A DNA stretch of 64,000 nt from Pseudomonas sp. LP_7_YM (GCF_004364435.1 NZ_SOCT01000006.1:62001-126000), one strand, 5' to 3'. Shown: positions 49,573 to 59,134, counted from the stretch's first letter. The notes: generated by a model not told the origin, from the letters alone. Program-made: numbers and translations.

Positions 49573-50898
49573 ATGACTGCTAACGCCATTGCGCTGGAAC
49601 AGCTCGACACCGACGCGCTGGAGGACAGCATCTACCGCAAGGTCAGCTGGCGCATCGTGCCGTTGTTCATTTGCTGCTTCCTGTTCGCTTATCTCGACCG
49701 GGTCAATATCAGCTTCGCCAAGCTGCAGATGGTCAATGACCTGGGCTTGAGCGAAACAGTCTACGGTCTGGGCGCCAGTCTGTTCTTCGTTGGCTACTTT
49801 CTGTTCGAGGTGCCGAGCAACGTATTGCTGCACAGGATCGGCGCGCGCATCTGGATCGCCCGGATCATGGTGTCCTGGGGCATCGCTTCGGCGTGCATGA
49901 TGTACGTTCAGACCGAATTCTGGTTCTACTCCCTGCGCTTTCTGATCGGCGTGATGGAGGCTGGGTTTGTGCCTGGTGTGTTGTATTTCTTCACTCAGTG
50001 GTATCCCAGCTCACGGCGTGCGCGGGTCAATTCCTACTTCAAAAGCTCCATACCCTTATGCGGCATTGTGGGCGGGCCTATCGCCGGCATGATTCTCGGT
50101 CACTTCGATGGCTTCATGGGGTTGGCCGGCTGGCGCTGGCTGTTTCTGCTGGAAGGCATCCCTTCGGTGCTGTTGGGGGTCGTGGTGTTCTGTCTGGTCA
50201 AGGACCGAATTGAAGACGCGACCTGGCTCAACGCTCAGGAAAAACAGGTGGTGCTGTCGCGCATGGCCAGGGAGGTGAAGCCTGCCACGCCGCAGAAGGT
50301 CAAGGACATCTGGAAGCATCCGACGACCTATGTGATGTCGGCGATCTACCTGTGTCTGGTCATGGCGCTGACCGGGCTGTTGTTCTGGATGCCGCAACTG
50401 ATCAAGAGCGCGGGCGTGGCCGACACCTTGAACATCGGCTTGCTGAGCGTGATTCCTTACGTGGGTGCGGTGATCGGTAATCTGCTGATTGGCGCCAGCT
50501 CCGACCGCCGCAGCGAGCGACGCTGGCACATGGCGGGCTGCGCGACATTGACCGCTGTGGGGTATCTGGTCTGCGCGTTGTTCCCTGGGCAACTGCTGCC
50601 TTTGATGGTCGGCATGACCATCATCATGACCGGCCTCATCGCCTGGATGCCGATTTTCTGGACCATCCCGCCACGCTTCCTCAGTGGCATTGCCGCTGCC
50701 GCAGGCATTGCCTTGATCAACTCACTGGGGCAGCTCGGTGGCGTCATCGCGCCGTTCATGGTCGGTCGCATCAAGGACCTGACCGGCACCGCAACGCCTG
50801 CGCTATTCGCCTTGTTCGCCGTGAGCGTACTGGCTATCGCTTTGATCTTATGGGGTATTCCGAAGCGCTATTACGCCAAGGATGCGGCGCAAGCTTAA
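49573..50898 (+). CDS. ACS-family MFS transporter 2
   Basis: 441 residues, same group as the transporter at 46993: CFLFAYLDRVNISFAKLQM in helix 1, GARIWIARIMVSWG in loop 2-3, and IGVMEAGFVPGVLYFFTQWYP. About twelve helices. Divergence from transporter 1 is large, so this is an old duplication or separate acquisition rather than a recent copy. The leader carries a Hfq/Crc motif. It may take up a related sugar acid or a monosaccharide derivative. Preceded by the composite palindrome. Confidence 0.88.
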   Translation: MTANAIALEQLDTDALEDSIYRKVSWRIVPLFICCFLFAYLDRVNISFAKLQMVNDLGLSETVYGLGASLFFVGYFLFEVPSNVLLHRIGARIWIARIMVSWGIASACMMYVQTEFWFYSLRFLIGVMEAGFVPGVLYFFTQWYPSSRRARVNSYFKSSIPLCGIVGGPIAGMILGHFDGFMGLAGWRWLFLLEGIPSVLLGVVVFCLVKDRIEDATWLNAQEKQVVLSRMAREVKPATPQKVKDIWKHPTTYVMSAIYLCLVMALTGLLFWMPQLIKSAGVADTLNIGLLSVIPYVGAVIGNLLIGASSDRRSERRWHMAGCATLTAVGYLVCALFPGQLLPLMVGMTIIMTGLIAWMPIFWTIPPRFLSGIAAAAGIALINSLGQLGGVIAPFMVGRIKDLTGTATPALFALFAVSVLAIALILWGIPKRYYAKDAAQA

Positions 50899-50930
50899 GG
50901 ACCGTAAGGCTTGGGCGCTGCACCTAAGGC

Positions 50931-50953
50931 AGTGGGAGCGATCTTGCTCGCGA
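50931..50953. repeat. REP palindrome, GTGGGAGCGA type
   Basis: AGTGGGAGCGATCTTGCTCGCG contains GAGCGA/TCGCTC-like arms and matches the core at 4248. Confidence 0.6.
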
Positions 50954-51087
50954 AACAAGGGTGCAGTCGACAAGCTCCAGAGTTGGGGACGCTTTGGCGA
51001 ATGAACTCACCCCGCAAGGCCTGCATTACGCCCGCTATGGGTGCTTTTGACCTATCATTCGCGCTTTCACCCACGCGAACGATTGCC

Positions 51088-51390
51088 ATGACCCACACGC
51101 CCGACACCTTGCGCAGCGCCCTGCAAACCGCACTCACCTCACACAGCATGCTGGAGATCGATGGCCTGCACGCCTTCGAATTCACTCTGGACGAGATGCT
51201 GTACATCGAAAGCATGGACGGACGCGAGCGCAAGGTCTGGCGCTTCTCACTGGCGCAGGTCGACGCTGCCCAGTTCGACGGCGAACTGCAAAGTTGGGTC
51301 ATCAGCGACGGTAATGCCGATCACCGCATCCTGGTGCTGAGCGCGTTTAGCGCCAGCGACGAGGATGAAGAGGACGACGAGCAGGCCTGA
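51088..51390 (+). CDS. Hypothetical protein, 100 residues
   Basis: MTHTPDTLRSALQTALTSHS, then a globular middle (MLEIDGLHAFEFTLDEMLYIES, KVWRFSLAQVDAAQFDG) and an acidic tail DEDEEDDEQA. It resembles small Pseudomonas-specific proteins of unknown function (possibly DUF5629-like; not certain). The frame extends to 50911 upstream through a REP element, which argues for the ATG at 51088. No strong ribosome binding site is seen. No operon partner. Confidence 0.62.
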   Translation: MTHTPDTLRSALQTALTSHSMLEIDGLHAFEFTLDEMLYIESMDGRERKVWRFSLAQVDAAQFDGELQSWVISDGNADHRILVLSAFSASDEDEEDDEQA

Positions 51391-51575
51391 TACCAAAAGG
51401 TCAGTCGTCAACCCGACGGCTGACCCGTGACCGACGGGGATCAGTTGCAGCCAACCCACCCTGAGCGGCAATGCGCTGATCGATCGTCCAGGCAACTACT
51501 CCCCGCCCATCACTGTCATAGCCCTGACTCCCACGTGAACAGCGCGCCAATAACTCCAAAAACGAGATCACCCAA

Positions 51576-52739
51576 ATGACTCCCAGATTCCTGCCATGGC
51601 TGGTGCTCGCCAGCAGCCTTACCGCCATTTCCGCTCAGGCCAAACCCATGACTGACTACGACGTACTGGTAGGTGCCTACACCGCTGGCGCCAGCGAAGG
51701 TATTTACCGTTACGGCTTCAACACCCAAACCGGGCAGCTTGAAGCCAAGCCGCGTCAGGTGATCAAAAGTGAAAACCCCTCCTGGCTGACGCTCTCCAAA
51801 GACCAGCGTCATCTGTTCGTGGTCAACGAAAACGGTCCGGGGCAGACCGAGGTGGTCGGCAAGGTCAGCAGCTTTGCCATCGATTCCAAGACCCACGCCG
51901 TATCGTTCATTAATCAGATCGACAGCAAAGGCGAGGAACCAACCCATTCCAACCTGAGCCTGGATGGCCGTTTCCTGTTTGTCGCCAACTACGCCGTGCA
52001 CCCCGATCCGGGCGGTTCATTGGCCGTGGTGCCGGTGGGCAAGGACGGCACGCTCTCAGACGTCGCGCAGACCGCCACCCACGAAGCCAGCAAGGTCAAC
52101 CCTGAACGTCAGGCCTCATCCCACGTTCACTCCGCTGTGCCGACACCCGATGGCAAGTACCTGATCGCCATGGATCTGGGCGCCGACAAGCTGTTTGTTT
52201 TCAACTACGACGGCCAAAATGCCCAGCCGCTGCAACCTGCCAAAACCCCATCAATTGACTTGCCGCCTGGCAGTGGCCCGCGTCACCTGCTGTTCAGCAA
52301 GGATGGCAAACACGCCTGGCTCACCATGGAAATGAGCGCCCAGGTGGCCGTGTTCGATTACCACGATGGTGTCTTCAAGCGCACTCAACGGGTGGATCTG
52401 GCGAATAAGGAGGGTCAGCAATACCGCGCCGGTGGCGGCCTGCACACGTCGCCAGACGGGAAATTCCTTTACGTCGCCAATCGTGGCGAGGCCAACGAGC
52501 TTGTGGTGTTCAGCATCGCTTCGGCCAACGCCCAGTTAAAGGAAGTTCAGCGTCGGTCGGTGGAAGGCAAGGAACCGCGGGAGTTCAACTTTGACCCCAG
52601 CGGCCACTTCGTGCTGATCGCCAACCAGAAAAGCAACCAGATCGTCACCGTGCGCGTAGACCCGAAAACCGGCCTGCTTGGCGATACGGTGCAGAAAGTT
52701 GACTTCGATTCGCCTTCGGATTTTCGTTTTTTGAAGTGA
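51576..52739 (+). CDS. Secreted lactonase, 7-bladed beta-propeller (YbhE/Pgl-like)
   Basis: 387 residues with a signal peptide (MTPRFLPWLVLASSLTAISA, cut near AQA, residue 22) and a lactonase-type beta-propeller: repeated blade motifs ENPSWLTLSKDQRHLFVVNE, SSHVHSAVPTPDGKYLIAMD and GSGPRHLLFSKDGKHAWLT. The family includes cytoplasmic 6-phosphogluconolactonase; export makes a periplasmic sugar-lactone hydrolase more likely. It could open pentono- or glucono-lactones before uptake by the nearby sugar-acid transporters, but is separated from them by the 100-residue gene. No ribosome binding site of note. Confidence 0.85.
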   Translation: MTPRFLPWLVLASSLTAISAQAKPMTDYDVLVGAYTAGASEGIYRYGFNTQTGQLEAKPRQVIKSENPSWLTLSKDQRHLFVVNENGPGQTEVVGKVSSFAIDSKTHAVSFINQIDSKGEEPTHSNLSLDGRFLFVANYAVHPDPGGSLAVVPVGKDGTLSDVAQTATHEASKVNPERQASSHVHSAVPTPDGKYLIAMDLGADKLFVFNYDGQNAQPLQPAKTPSIDLPPGSGPRHLLFSKDGKHAWLTMEMSAQVAVFDYHDGVFKRTQRVDLANKEGQQYRAGGGLHTSPDGKFLYVANRGEANELVVFSIASANAQLKEVQRRSVEGKEPREFNFDPSGHFVLIANQKSNQIVTVRVDPKTGLLGDTVQKVDFDSPSDFRFLK

Positions 52740-52927
52740 TGAACTCTGGCAAGTGACACATTGACGCAGGCTGTAGCCCTTGATCTATAAGGGCTGCGGC
52801 TCTGTATTAATTAAATTGATAAGGGCTAGTGGCAGAAAAGATTTTTTCTGAAAGCGTCTCGGGCGTAACTTTCATTCCACGGCCACGACGGTCAAGACTT
52901 GAAACGAACCACACCGAGGTACGCATC

Positions 52928-53110
52928 ATGAACTTCAATATCTTCTCCATCATCGCCGCGTCTGCCATCTCCGCCACCGCTGCATTACCCGCCAATGCCA
53001 GTGTTGAAGCCACAGACAAAAAAATCAGCTCGACCCAGACCTACACCCCCAAATACCTGCAACAAAGCGCCAATTTCTATGCCGCCCTGGACCACAAAAC
53101 CCAGCAATGA
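52928..53110 (+). CDS. Small secreted protein, 60 residues
   Basis: MNFNIFSIIAASAISATAALPANA is a good signal peptide (cut near residue 24), leaving about 36 residues (SVEATDKKISSTQTYTPKYLQQ...). GAGGTA lies eight bases before the ATG. No cysteine, no known domain. Followed 14 bases downstream by a 17-bp inverted repeat that may end the transcript. Probably a periplasmic or secreted small protein of unknown role. Confidence 0.6.
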   Translation: MNFNIFSIIAASAISATAALPANASVEATDKKISSTQTYTPKYLQQSANFYAALDHKTQQ

Positions 53111-53124
53111 ACAGAGCCTGCGGT

Positions 53125-53186
53125 AAATCCATTCCCCGTTAACGACGGTCACGTGTCATGAGTCATCGATAACGGGGAATGGATTT
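53125..53186. repeat. Perfect 17-bp inverted repeat
   Basis: AAATCCATTCCCCGTTA (53125-53141) and TAACGGGGAATGGATTT (53170-53186), 28 bases apart, starting 14 bases after the 60-residue gene. Long enough for a stable hairpin; weak T-run (TTTTC), so it could be a terminator. Confidence 0.65.
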
Positions 53187-53242
53187 TCAAGCATTGAATT
53201 CCAATGGTTAGCTGCTCCAGGGTGCTCTGCTCCAGGATCAGG

Positions 53243-53347
53243 AACGCTTTCGCGAGCAACTTCGCCGTTAGCAGGCTGACGCGACCCACTGACCACTGCG
53301 TGTCAGGCCATGTGTCAGGTGCAGGCGAGCTTGTTCGCGAAAGCGTT
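53243..53347. repeat. Inverted repeat AACGCTTTCGCGA
   Basis: AACGCTTTCGCGA (53243-53255) and TCGCGAAAGCGTT (53335-53347), 79 bases apart; part of the same REP-like family. Confidence 0.5.
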
Positions 53348-53363
53348 GGATTCCCTCCCTTTG

Positions 53364-53399
53364 GTCCCCGTCTGCTGAATAGCGATGGGGATTTTTTTT
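53364..53399 (+). terminator. Possible intrinsic terminator
   Basis: Short TCCCC/GGGGA stem with a 17-base loop followed by eight T. Weak stem, strong T-run. Confidence 0.4.
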
Positions 53400-53569
53400 G
53401 CACCAGATTCATGCGGTCGTGCCAATACAGGGATGGCAGCTTGGCTCCCGCATGTGCTCAGGCACCGCTTCTGGTCAGCTTGCGATCCACCCCTCCCACC
53501 TATGACTGTATCCCCGCTAAAGACACAAGCTTCTTGAGCTGTACGGCAGAGGCCAAGGCGGTCTGCGGC

Positions 53570-54178
53570 TCAAGGGCTGAGCTTTGCCATGGCGTTCAAG
53601 AACAGCGCCGACTCCAGAAACCGCTTCAACCACGCCTGCAATTTCGGATATGGGCTTTGCCAGAACCAGTCCGGGTCGACAGAGCAGAACTGACGTACGA
53701 AAGGTGCCAGCGCGAGATCGGCCAGAGTCAGGCGGTTTTTGAGCAAACACTCATGCTCGCTCAGCAGCGCTTCCAGCTTGCGCAGAAACGCTTCACCCCG
53801 GACGCGGTATTCCTGCTGAGTGAACTCGGGGTAGCGCACGGCGTATTTGTAGTGGTCCAGATCGGTCTTGAACGTGCTGTCGTTTTCGGCGATCAGTTCG
53901 GCAATTTGCCGTTGTCCTGCAGGGTCTGCGCCCAAGGACCAGTCGTCAGGGTCATGCTGCGCCAGGGCCCAGCGCATGATGTCCAGGCTCTGCTTCAGCA
54001 CCTGGTCATCAAGGACCAGCACAGGGACCGTGCCTTTCGGCGAGCGCTCCAGCATTTGCGCCGGTTTGGCCTTGAGGCTGACTTCCACCGTGTCGACCGG
54101 TACGCCCGAGTAGGCCAGTGCCATGCGCGCCCGCATGGCATAAGGGCAGCGGCGGAAGGAGTAGAGCAGGGCGGCCAT
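53570..54178 (-). CDS. Glutathione S-transferase family protein
   Basis: 202 residues. N-terminal thioredoxin-like domain with LYSFRRCPYAMRARMAL (a monothiol CPYA motif), KGTVPVL with the cis-proline, then a helical C-terminal domain (ALLSEHECLLKNRLTLADLALAPFVRQF). Probably uses glutathione for conjugation or disulfide chemistry; substrate unknown. Its ATG overlaps the sbcC stop by one base (TGATG), so it is the third gene of the sbcD-sbcC unit, with no known link to that repair function. Confidence 0.88.
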   Translation of the reverse strand: MAALLYSFRRCPYAMRARMALAYSGVPVDTVEVSLKAKPAQMLERSPKGTVPVLVLDDQVLKQSLDIMRWALAQHDPDDWSLGADPAGQRQIAELIAENDSTFKTDLDHYKYAVRYPEFTQQEYRVRGEAFLRKLEALLSEHECLLKNRLTLADLALAPFVRQFCSVDPDWFWQSPYPKLQAWLKRFLESALFLNAMAKLSP

Positions 54179-57100
54179 CAGTTGACCTCAAGGGTGCTGA
54201 GGCCATTGCCCTGGCGACGCACTTGAATCTGTACCGGAATCCGCTCGTGCATTTCCTGAACATGGGAAATCACCCCGACTTTACGCCCCTGAGCCTGCAA
54301 GCCATCCAGCGCATCCATCGCCAGTTGCAGCGACTCGGGGTCAAGGCTGCCGAAGCCTTCGTCGATGAACAGCGATTCGATCTTCAGGGTGCTTGAGGCC
54401 ATCGACGCCAATCCCAGCGCCAGTGCCAGCGACACCAGGAAGGTTTCGCCGCCGGACAGCGAATGCACCGAGCGCAGTTCGTCGCCCATTTCCGTGTCCA
54501 TCACCAGCAGGCCGAGCATGCTGCCGCCGCGCTTGAGACGATACCGGCGTACCAGCTGTTTAAGCTGAACGTTGGCGTGATGCACCAGCAGATCGAGGTT
54601 ATAGGCTTGTGCGATCTTGCGGAATTTGTCGCCTTCGGCTGAGCCGATCAGGGTCGCCAGACGGCCCCAACGCAGGTATTCGTTGTGAGCTGCTTTGATC
54701 CTTTCCTGCAACTCGCTGTTGGCGTTGCGACGGCGTTCGTCTTCGCTGACCTGCGCGCGCAAGTCGGCGCACAGTTGCTCGTGAGTCGCCGACTGTGCCT
54801 GCGCCTCGCTCAAGGCGCTGGTCAGTTGCTCGGCATCGTTGATATTGCTGTGCTGTGCCTGATGTTGCTGCAGTTGAGCCTCGCGTTCCTGCACCAGAAC
54901 CCTGGACTGCTCCAGGGATTTTTCGCTTTGTTGCAGGCGGTGGCGCAACGCATTGACGTTCCCGTCGCTCAAGGCCAGCAGCGCATCGAGGGCGGCGTCG
55001 TCCAGTTCGCTGTGCTGGCTGCGCCACTCGTTGATCTGCCGATCAAGGTCAACAACCTCCTGTTCCAGTGCCTGCTGTCTGTGCCGTTCACCCTCAAGCT
55101 CGGCGGTCAGTTTGATCAGCCCGCTGCGTGCCGTTTGCAAGGCCTCTGATGTCGTGGCCTGAGCCTGTCGTGCCTGTTCAACGGCTTGCTCCAGTTGTTG
55201 CTGCCAGTGCTCTGCGCTTGGGTGATCGCCGAGCAGATCCTGCAACCGCTGCTTCACTGCGGCCTGTTGCTGCTGGCTCTCTGCGAGACGAGTCTGCAGC
55301 TGCTGATGCTGTTGCTGACGCCCCTGCTGAGCGATCTGTTCGCGCTCGATGTTCAGCGCGCGTTCGCTGTGCTCCTGCTGCTCGTCCTTCTGCTGTTCGA
55401 GCTGTTCGACGCGGCGGGCAATATCGTTGTCCAGTTGCATGAAGCTCTCGGTGGCCGATTCACGCCACAAGGCCAGGCTCTCGGCGGGCAGTAGCGGCTC
55501 GAATTCCTGCAACGCGGTCTCGAACGCCTGATTGTCCAGCGAGATGTTGCGCTGCTGATCGTCCAGCACCTTCATGGCCTGCTGGCTCGCTTCGCGCGCG
55601 TCCTGCACCTGTTGCTGCAGGGACTCAGCGTCGCGTTGTACTTTCAGCAACCGCGTCTGGCGTTGTTCGGTACTGAGGATTTCCTGTGCCAGCTGATGCA
55701 GTCGCTCGCTGAGCCAGTCACCGCGCAGGTGTCCAGGCTGCTCCAGCAGACGCGAGTAAAGCTCATGGGTTTCGAGATCCGGTGTGAGGGTTTGCAGTTG
55801 CTCGCCCAGTTGGTCCTGTTGTGGTTTGGACTGCTTGAGCTGATGGTTCAGCTCGGCGACTTCGGCGCGCAGTTCGGCAAGCTTCTCGCTCAGCTGGCTG
55901 ACCTTCAGCCGTGCTGTGGTTTCTTCGTTGTCATCGTGGCCGGAAAGCGCCTCAAGCAGGGCCTCGACCTGGTGATAGGGATGCTCCTCGCTGCCGCACA
56001 CCGGGCACGGCTGATCATCTACCAGTTGCTCGCGCAGTTGTTCGACGCTGGCGCTGCGGGCCAGACGCTGGCGTTGCAGCAAGTCCACCGTCACCTTCAG
56101 CGCCTGCTCGGCCGCCTCGTGTTCACCCTTGAGTTGCAGCCCTTTGGCGATGCTCTGCGCGCGCCGTTCGGTGGCCTGTTGCTGCTGCGTCTGTACCTGT
56201 TGCAGACGAGCGGCGACGTCCTGATGCCGCTGCCACAGGCGCTCCAGTGAATCGCTGGCGCTGTGCTGCTGACGGTTGTCCTGTAACAGCTGGCCGAGCC
56301 GTTCGATTTCCTGACTCACGGCGTCGGCCTTGACTTGAGCATCGTCGTACAGCGCTTGCAGCGCGCTGCGACGTTCGCTCAGGGTCTGCTCGGCGCGGGT
56401 CGAACCCTGCTCAAGTGCGGGAAGCTCTTCGCGTCCTTTGTTCAGCCGCGAACTGATCAGCACGATCTGCTGCAGGCGAGGGCGATAGGCCGTCCACGAC
56501 TGGCTCAGCGAGTCCAGCGCCGCGCTGCCCTGCAGCTGTTCGGTGATCGATTGCAGACGTGTTTGGACCTGTCGTTGCTGCTCGTTCAGTTGATCGAGCG
56601 CGGCCTGTGCGTCTTTGTTGGCCTGCTCGGCATTGCGTGCCTGTTCGCTGATCTGCTGTAGTTGATCGTTCAGGTGATTGAGCTGGAGTTGCTGTTCGAA
56701 AGCCTGACTCAACGATGGTTTGGCGTTTTGTTGATGTTCCTGAGCCTGCTGCAGGCCGCTCTGTGCGGCCACGACCTGGCTTTGCAGATCAGTCAGAGTG
56801 GCCTGGATTTGCGCCTGCAACTGGCCCTGCCTCTGAATGCTTGCAGCCAATGGCGCCAGTTGCGCGTGGAGTTTGTTGCGCTGGGCGAACACATGCCGTT
56901 GCGGCGCCAGGCGGTCCAGCTGAGCCAGTTGCTGGCGCTCGCTCGCTTGGTGATCCCAGGTGTGCTGCGCGCTGTTCAACTGTTCATTGGCGGCCAGATG
57001 GCTGTCGCGCAATCGCTTCAACTCACCGAACCATTGCTGTTTCATCTCCAGTTGACGCAGTTGCGCCTGTGCCAGCTTCATTTGCTGTTGCGCTTCGGTG

Positions 57101-57819
57101 AAGCGCAGTTCCAGCTCCGCGCGCAGCTCTGGCTCAAGGGGCGTCAGGTTACCGGCCTGGGCATTGAGGATCTTCAGCGCTTCTTCGGCTTCCTTGCACT
57201 TGCTGTAGGCGCGACGGCCGAGCTGGCTGTAAATCGCCGTGTCGGTGAGCTTTTCCAGCAACTCGCTGCGCTCTTTGTCGTCCGCTTTCAGGAAGGCGCT
57301 GAATTCACTTTGGGCCAACATCACGGCGCGGGTGAACTGCTCGAAATTGAGCCCCAGTCGCGCTTCGAGCAGGGTTTTGTATTCGGTTTTGTTCTGGGTG
57401 CTGAGGATCTGCTCGCTGTCCAGGTCGGTCAGGGTCTGGCGACTGGCCTGCAGCTTTTTCGTCGCGTTGTCACGGGCGCGGTTGGTCTCCCAGCGTGCGC
57501 GGTAACGACGCTTGTCGATGCCGACGAAGTCCACTTCCGCATAGCCGCTGCCGGTGCCGCGACGCAGCAGGTTGCGCGGGTCGTTGGTGCTGATGTCGCC
57601 ATCGACCTCCGGCACCTTGGATTGGCCGACGTTGTTCAGTCTCGGAATCGCGCCGAACAGCGCAAGACACAAGGCGTCGAGCAACGTACTTTTGCCGGCG
57701 CCAGTGGGACCGGTGATCGCGAACAGCCCGGCACTGGCCAGCGGTTCTGCGGTGAAATCGAGCTCGAACGGACCGGCCAGTGAAGCGAGGTTTTTCAGGC
57801 GAATGGCAAGAATCTTCAT
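54178..57819 (-). CDS. sbcC: SbcC, large subunit of the SbcCD nuclease
   Basis: SMC/Rad50-type ATPase of 1213 residues that works with SbcD to open DNA hairpins and process ends. N-terminal Walker A GPTGAGKST (37-45), two long coiled coils rich in Q, E and L (about 190-590 and 640-1020), a zinc hook at Cys605/Cys608 (CPVCGSEEHP), the ABC signature SLSGGETFLVSLAL and Walker B LFIDEGFGSLD near the C terminus. The glutamine content of the coiled coils is striking, as often in Pseudomonas SbcC. ATG overlaps the sbcD stop by four bases. Confidence 0.96.
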   Translation of the reverse strand: MKILAIRLKNLASLAGPFELDFTAEPLASAGLFAITGPTGAGKSTLLDALCLALFGAIPRLNNVGQSKVPEVDGDISTNDPRNLLRRGTGSGYAEVDFVGIDKRRYRARWETNRARDNATKKLQASRQTLTDLDSEQILSTQNKTEYKTLLEARLGLNFEQFTRAVMLAQSEFSAFLKADDKERSELLEKLTDTAIYSQLGRRAYSKCKEAEEALKILNAQAGNLTPLEPELRAELELRFTEAQQQMKLAQAQLRQLEMKQQWFGELKRLRDSHLAANEQLNSAQHTWDHQASERQQLAQLDRLAPQRHVFAQRNKLHAQLAPLAASIQRQGQLQAQIQATLTDLQSQVVAAQSGLQQAQEHQQNAKPSLSQAFEQQLQLNHLNDQLQQISEQARNAEQANKDAQAALDQLNEQQRQVQTRLQSITEQLQGSAALDSLSQSWTAYRPRLQQIVLISSRLNKGREELPALEQGSTRAEQTLSERRSALQALYDDAQVKADAVSQEIERLGQLLQDNRQQHSASDSLERLWQRHQDVAARLQQVQTQQQQATERRAQSIAKGLQLKGEHEAAEQALKVTVDLLQRQRLARSASVEQLREQLVDDQPCPVCGSEEHPYHQVEALLEALSGHDDNEETTARLKVSQLSEKLAELRAEVAELNHQLKQSKPQQDQLGEQLQTLTPDLETHELYSRLLEQPGHLRGDWLSERLHQLAQEILSTEQRQTRLLKVQRDAESLQQQVQDAREASQQAMKVLDDQQRNISLDNQAFETALQEFEPLLPAESLALWRESATESFMQLDNDIARRVEQLEQQKDEQQEHSERALNIEREQIAQQGRQQQHQQLQTRLAESQQQQAAVKQRLQDLLGDHPSAEHWQQQLEQAVEQARQAQATTSEALQTARSGLIKLTAELEGERHRQQALEQEVVDLDRQINEWRSQHSELDDAALDALLALSDGNVNALRHRLQQSEKSLEQSRVLVQEREAQLQQHQAQHSNINDAEQLTSALSEAQAQSATHEQLCADLRAQVSEDERRRNANSELQERIKAAHNEYLRWGRLATLIGSAEGDKFRKIAQAYNLDLLVHHANVQLKQLVRRYRLKRGGSMLGLLVMDTEMGDELRSVHSLSGGETFLVSLALALGLASMASSTLKIESLFIDEGFGSLDPESLQLAMDALDGLQAQGRKVGVISHVQEMHERIPVQIQVRRQGNGLSTLEVN

Positions 57820-59057
57820 GGCTGTTCGCTCTCCAGTTGCACGTCTTGCAGCAGGCTGGCGAAGTCCTGCAACGTCTGTTCGTCGACCTCGCTGCCGTAA
57901 TTGTCGAGCCAGGCGCGGCTGAACAGTTCCTGCGGGCTGAGTTGATCCAGTTCGATCAGTTCACGTTCATTCTCATCATCGCCGCTGCCTTTGCCCGCGT
58001 ACTCGGCGGCGATGCGCACCAGGCGCACGGCTTTGCCGGTCAGCGCGGATTCGATCTGGTTGCGCAGGTCCGGTTGCGGTTCGTCCAGGCGCACGCGGAC
58101 TTCGAGCCAGGGTTGGCGGTCGATATCGGCCAGCAGGTCGATGTCCGGCAGCGCCTTGAGTTGCAGCAGCAGTTCGACCAGCGGCGCCGGGCCGACCCGT
58201 TGCAGGTTGACGGCGCGCGGAATCAGCAACGGTTTGACGCTGACCAGCTTGTCGCCTTCGCAGTCGATTTCGAGAATCTGGTGCGGGTAACCGATTTCCG
58301 AAAACGACAGGGGAATCGGCGAGCCGCTGTAGCGAATTCTGTCTTCGCCATTGACCCGTTGCGGCTTGTGCAAGTGGCCCAGAGCAACGTAAGTGATGGT
58401 GTCGTCGAACAGGCTGGCTGGCAGTGCCTCGACATTGCCGATGATCAGGCTGCGTTCGGAGTCTTCCGACACCGAGCCGCCAGCCATGTGCGCGTGGCTG
58501 ATGGCGATCAGGGCCTGGCCTTTCTTGCGTTTCTGGTTGGCGGCGGCGATGAGCATTTCGTGAACCTGACCGATGCCGCGCAGGTAGTTGTCGCCCAGCG
58601 TCAGGCCGGTGACTTCGGCCGGACGTAGAAACGGCAGTGCCAGGCACCAGCCAAGGACCTTGCCCTTGGCATTGGGCAATGGCAGCAACAGACGTTCGAC
58701 ATCGAGTACCCCGTCGTCCAGCCACAACACACGGCCCAGCGCGTGGGTGCGCAGACGCCGCATCAGCGGCGCAGGCAGTTCGATGCGCGAGCCGGAATCG
58801 TGATTGCCAGCGATCATCACGATGGTCAATTGCGGGCTTTGGTCATGGGCGCTGACGATGAAGTCGTACAGCTGTTCCTGGGCTTTGACTGGCGGGTTGA
58901 CCGTGTCGAAGATGTCGCCCGCGATCAGCAGCACATCAGGTTTGCGCTCGGCCAGACGGGCCAGCAGCCATTGGAGAAAGCTGCGGTGTTCGAAGTCCCG
59001 CTCCTGGCCATGCAGGTTCTGGCCCAGGTGCCAGTCGGAGGTGTGGAACAGACGCAT
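57816..59057 (-). CDS. sbcD: SbcD, nuclease subunit of SbcCD
   Basis: Mre11-type manganese-dependent phosphoesterase of 413 residues. Metal-site motifs in order: FHTSDWHLGQ (1st), IAGDIFDT (2nd), IAGNHDSGSR (3rd), ISHAHMAGG (4th) and LGHLHKPQ (5th). C-terminal region holds the cap and SbcC-contacting part. Overlaps sbcC by ATGA, so the two subunits are translationally coupled. Preceded by a CCCACGC-type palindrome. Confidence 0.96.
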   Translation of the reverse strand: MRLFHTSDWHLGQNLHGQERDFEHRSFLQWLLARLAERKPDVLLIAGDIFDTVNPPVKAQEQLYDFIVSAHDQSPQLTIVMIAGNHDSGSRIELPAPLMRRLRTHALGRVLWLDDGVLDVERLLLPLPNAKGKVLGWCLALPFLRPAEVTGLTLGDNYLRGIGQVHEMLIAAANQKRKKGQALIAISHAHMAGGSVSEDSERSLIIGNVEALPASLFDDTITYVALGHLHKPQRVNGEDRIRYSGSPIPLSFSEIGYPHQILEIDCEGDKLVSVKPLLIPRAVNLQRVGPAPLVELLLQLKALPDIDLLADIDRQPWLEVRVRLDEPQPDLRNQIESALTGKAVRLVRIAAEYAGKGSGDDENERELIELDQLSPQELFSRAWLDNYGSEVDEQTLQDFASLLQDVQLESEQP

Positions 59058-59103
59058 TGGAGTACCTTGGTTCGAATGGTGTCATGTGGTCCGCGCCGAG
59101 GCC

Positions 59104-59134
59104 CTTGATCGTTCCCGTGCTCTGCGTGGGAATG
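59104..59134. repeat. CCCGTGC/GCGTGGG palindrome
   Basis: GTTCCCGTGCTCTGCGTGGGAA, a mirror-type variant of the palindromes at 25550 and 49479. Lies between sbcD and the Bat operon. Confidence 0.6.

Larger units (their letters stand above)
53111..53569. other. Gene-free region after the 60-residue gene
   Basis: About 460 bases with two inverted repeats and a possible terminator TCCCC...GGGGATTTTTTTT at 53364-53399. I see no coding frame; + strand frames reading onward are antisense to the GST gene. Confidence 0.5.

Noticed and set aside
53204..54226. 340-codon plus strand frame
   Set aside because: Runs antisense across the GST gene and the end of sbcC; its first part is a repeat-containing spacer.
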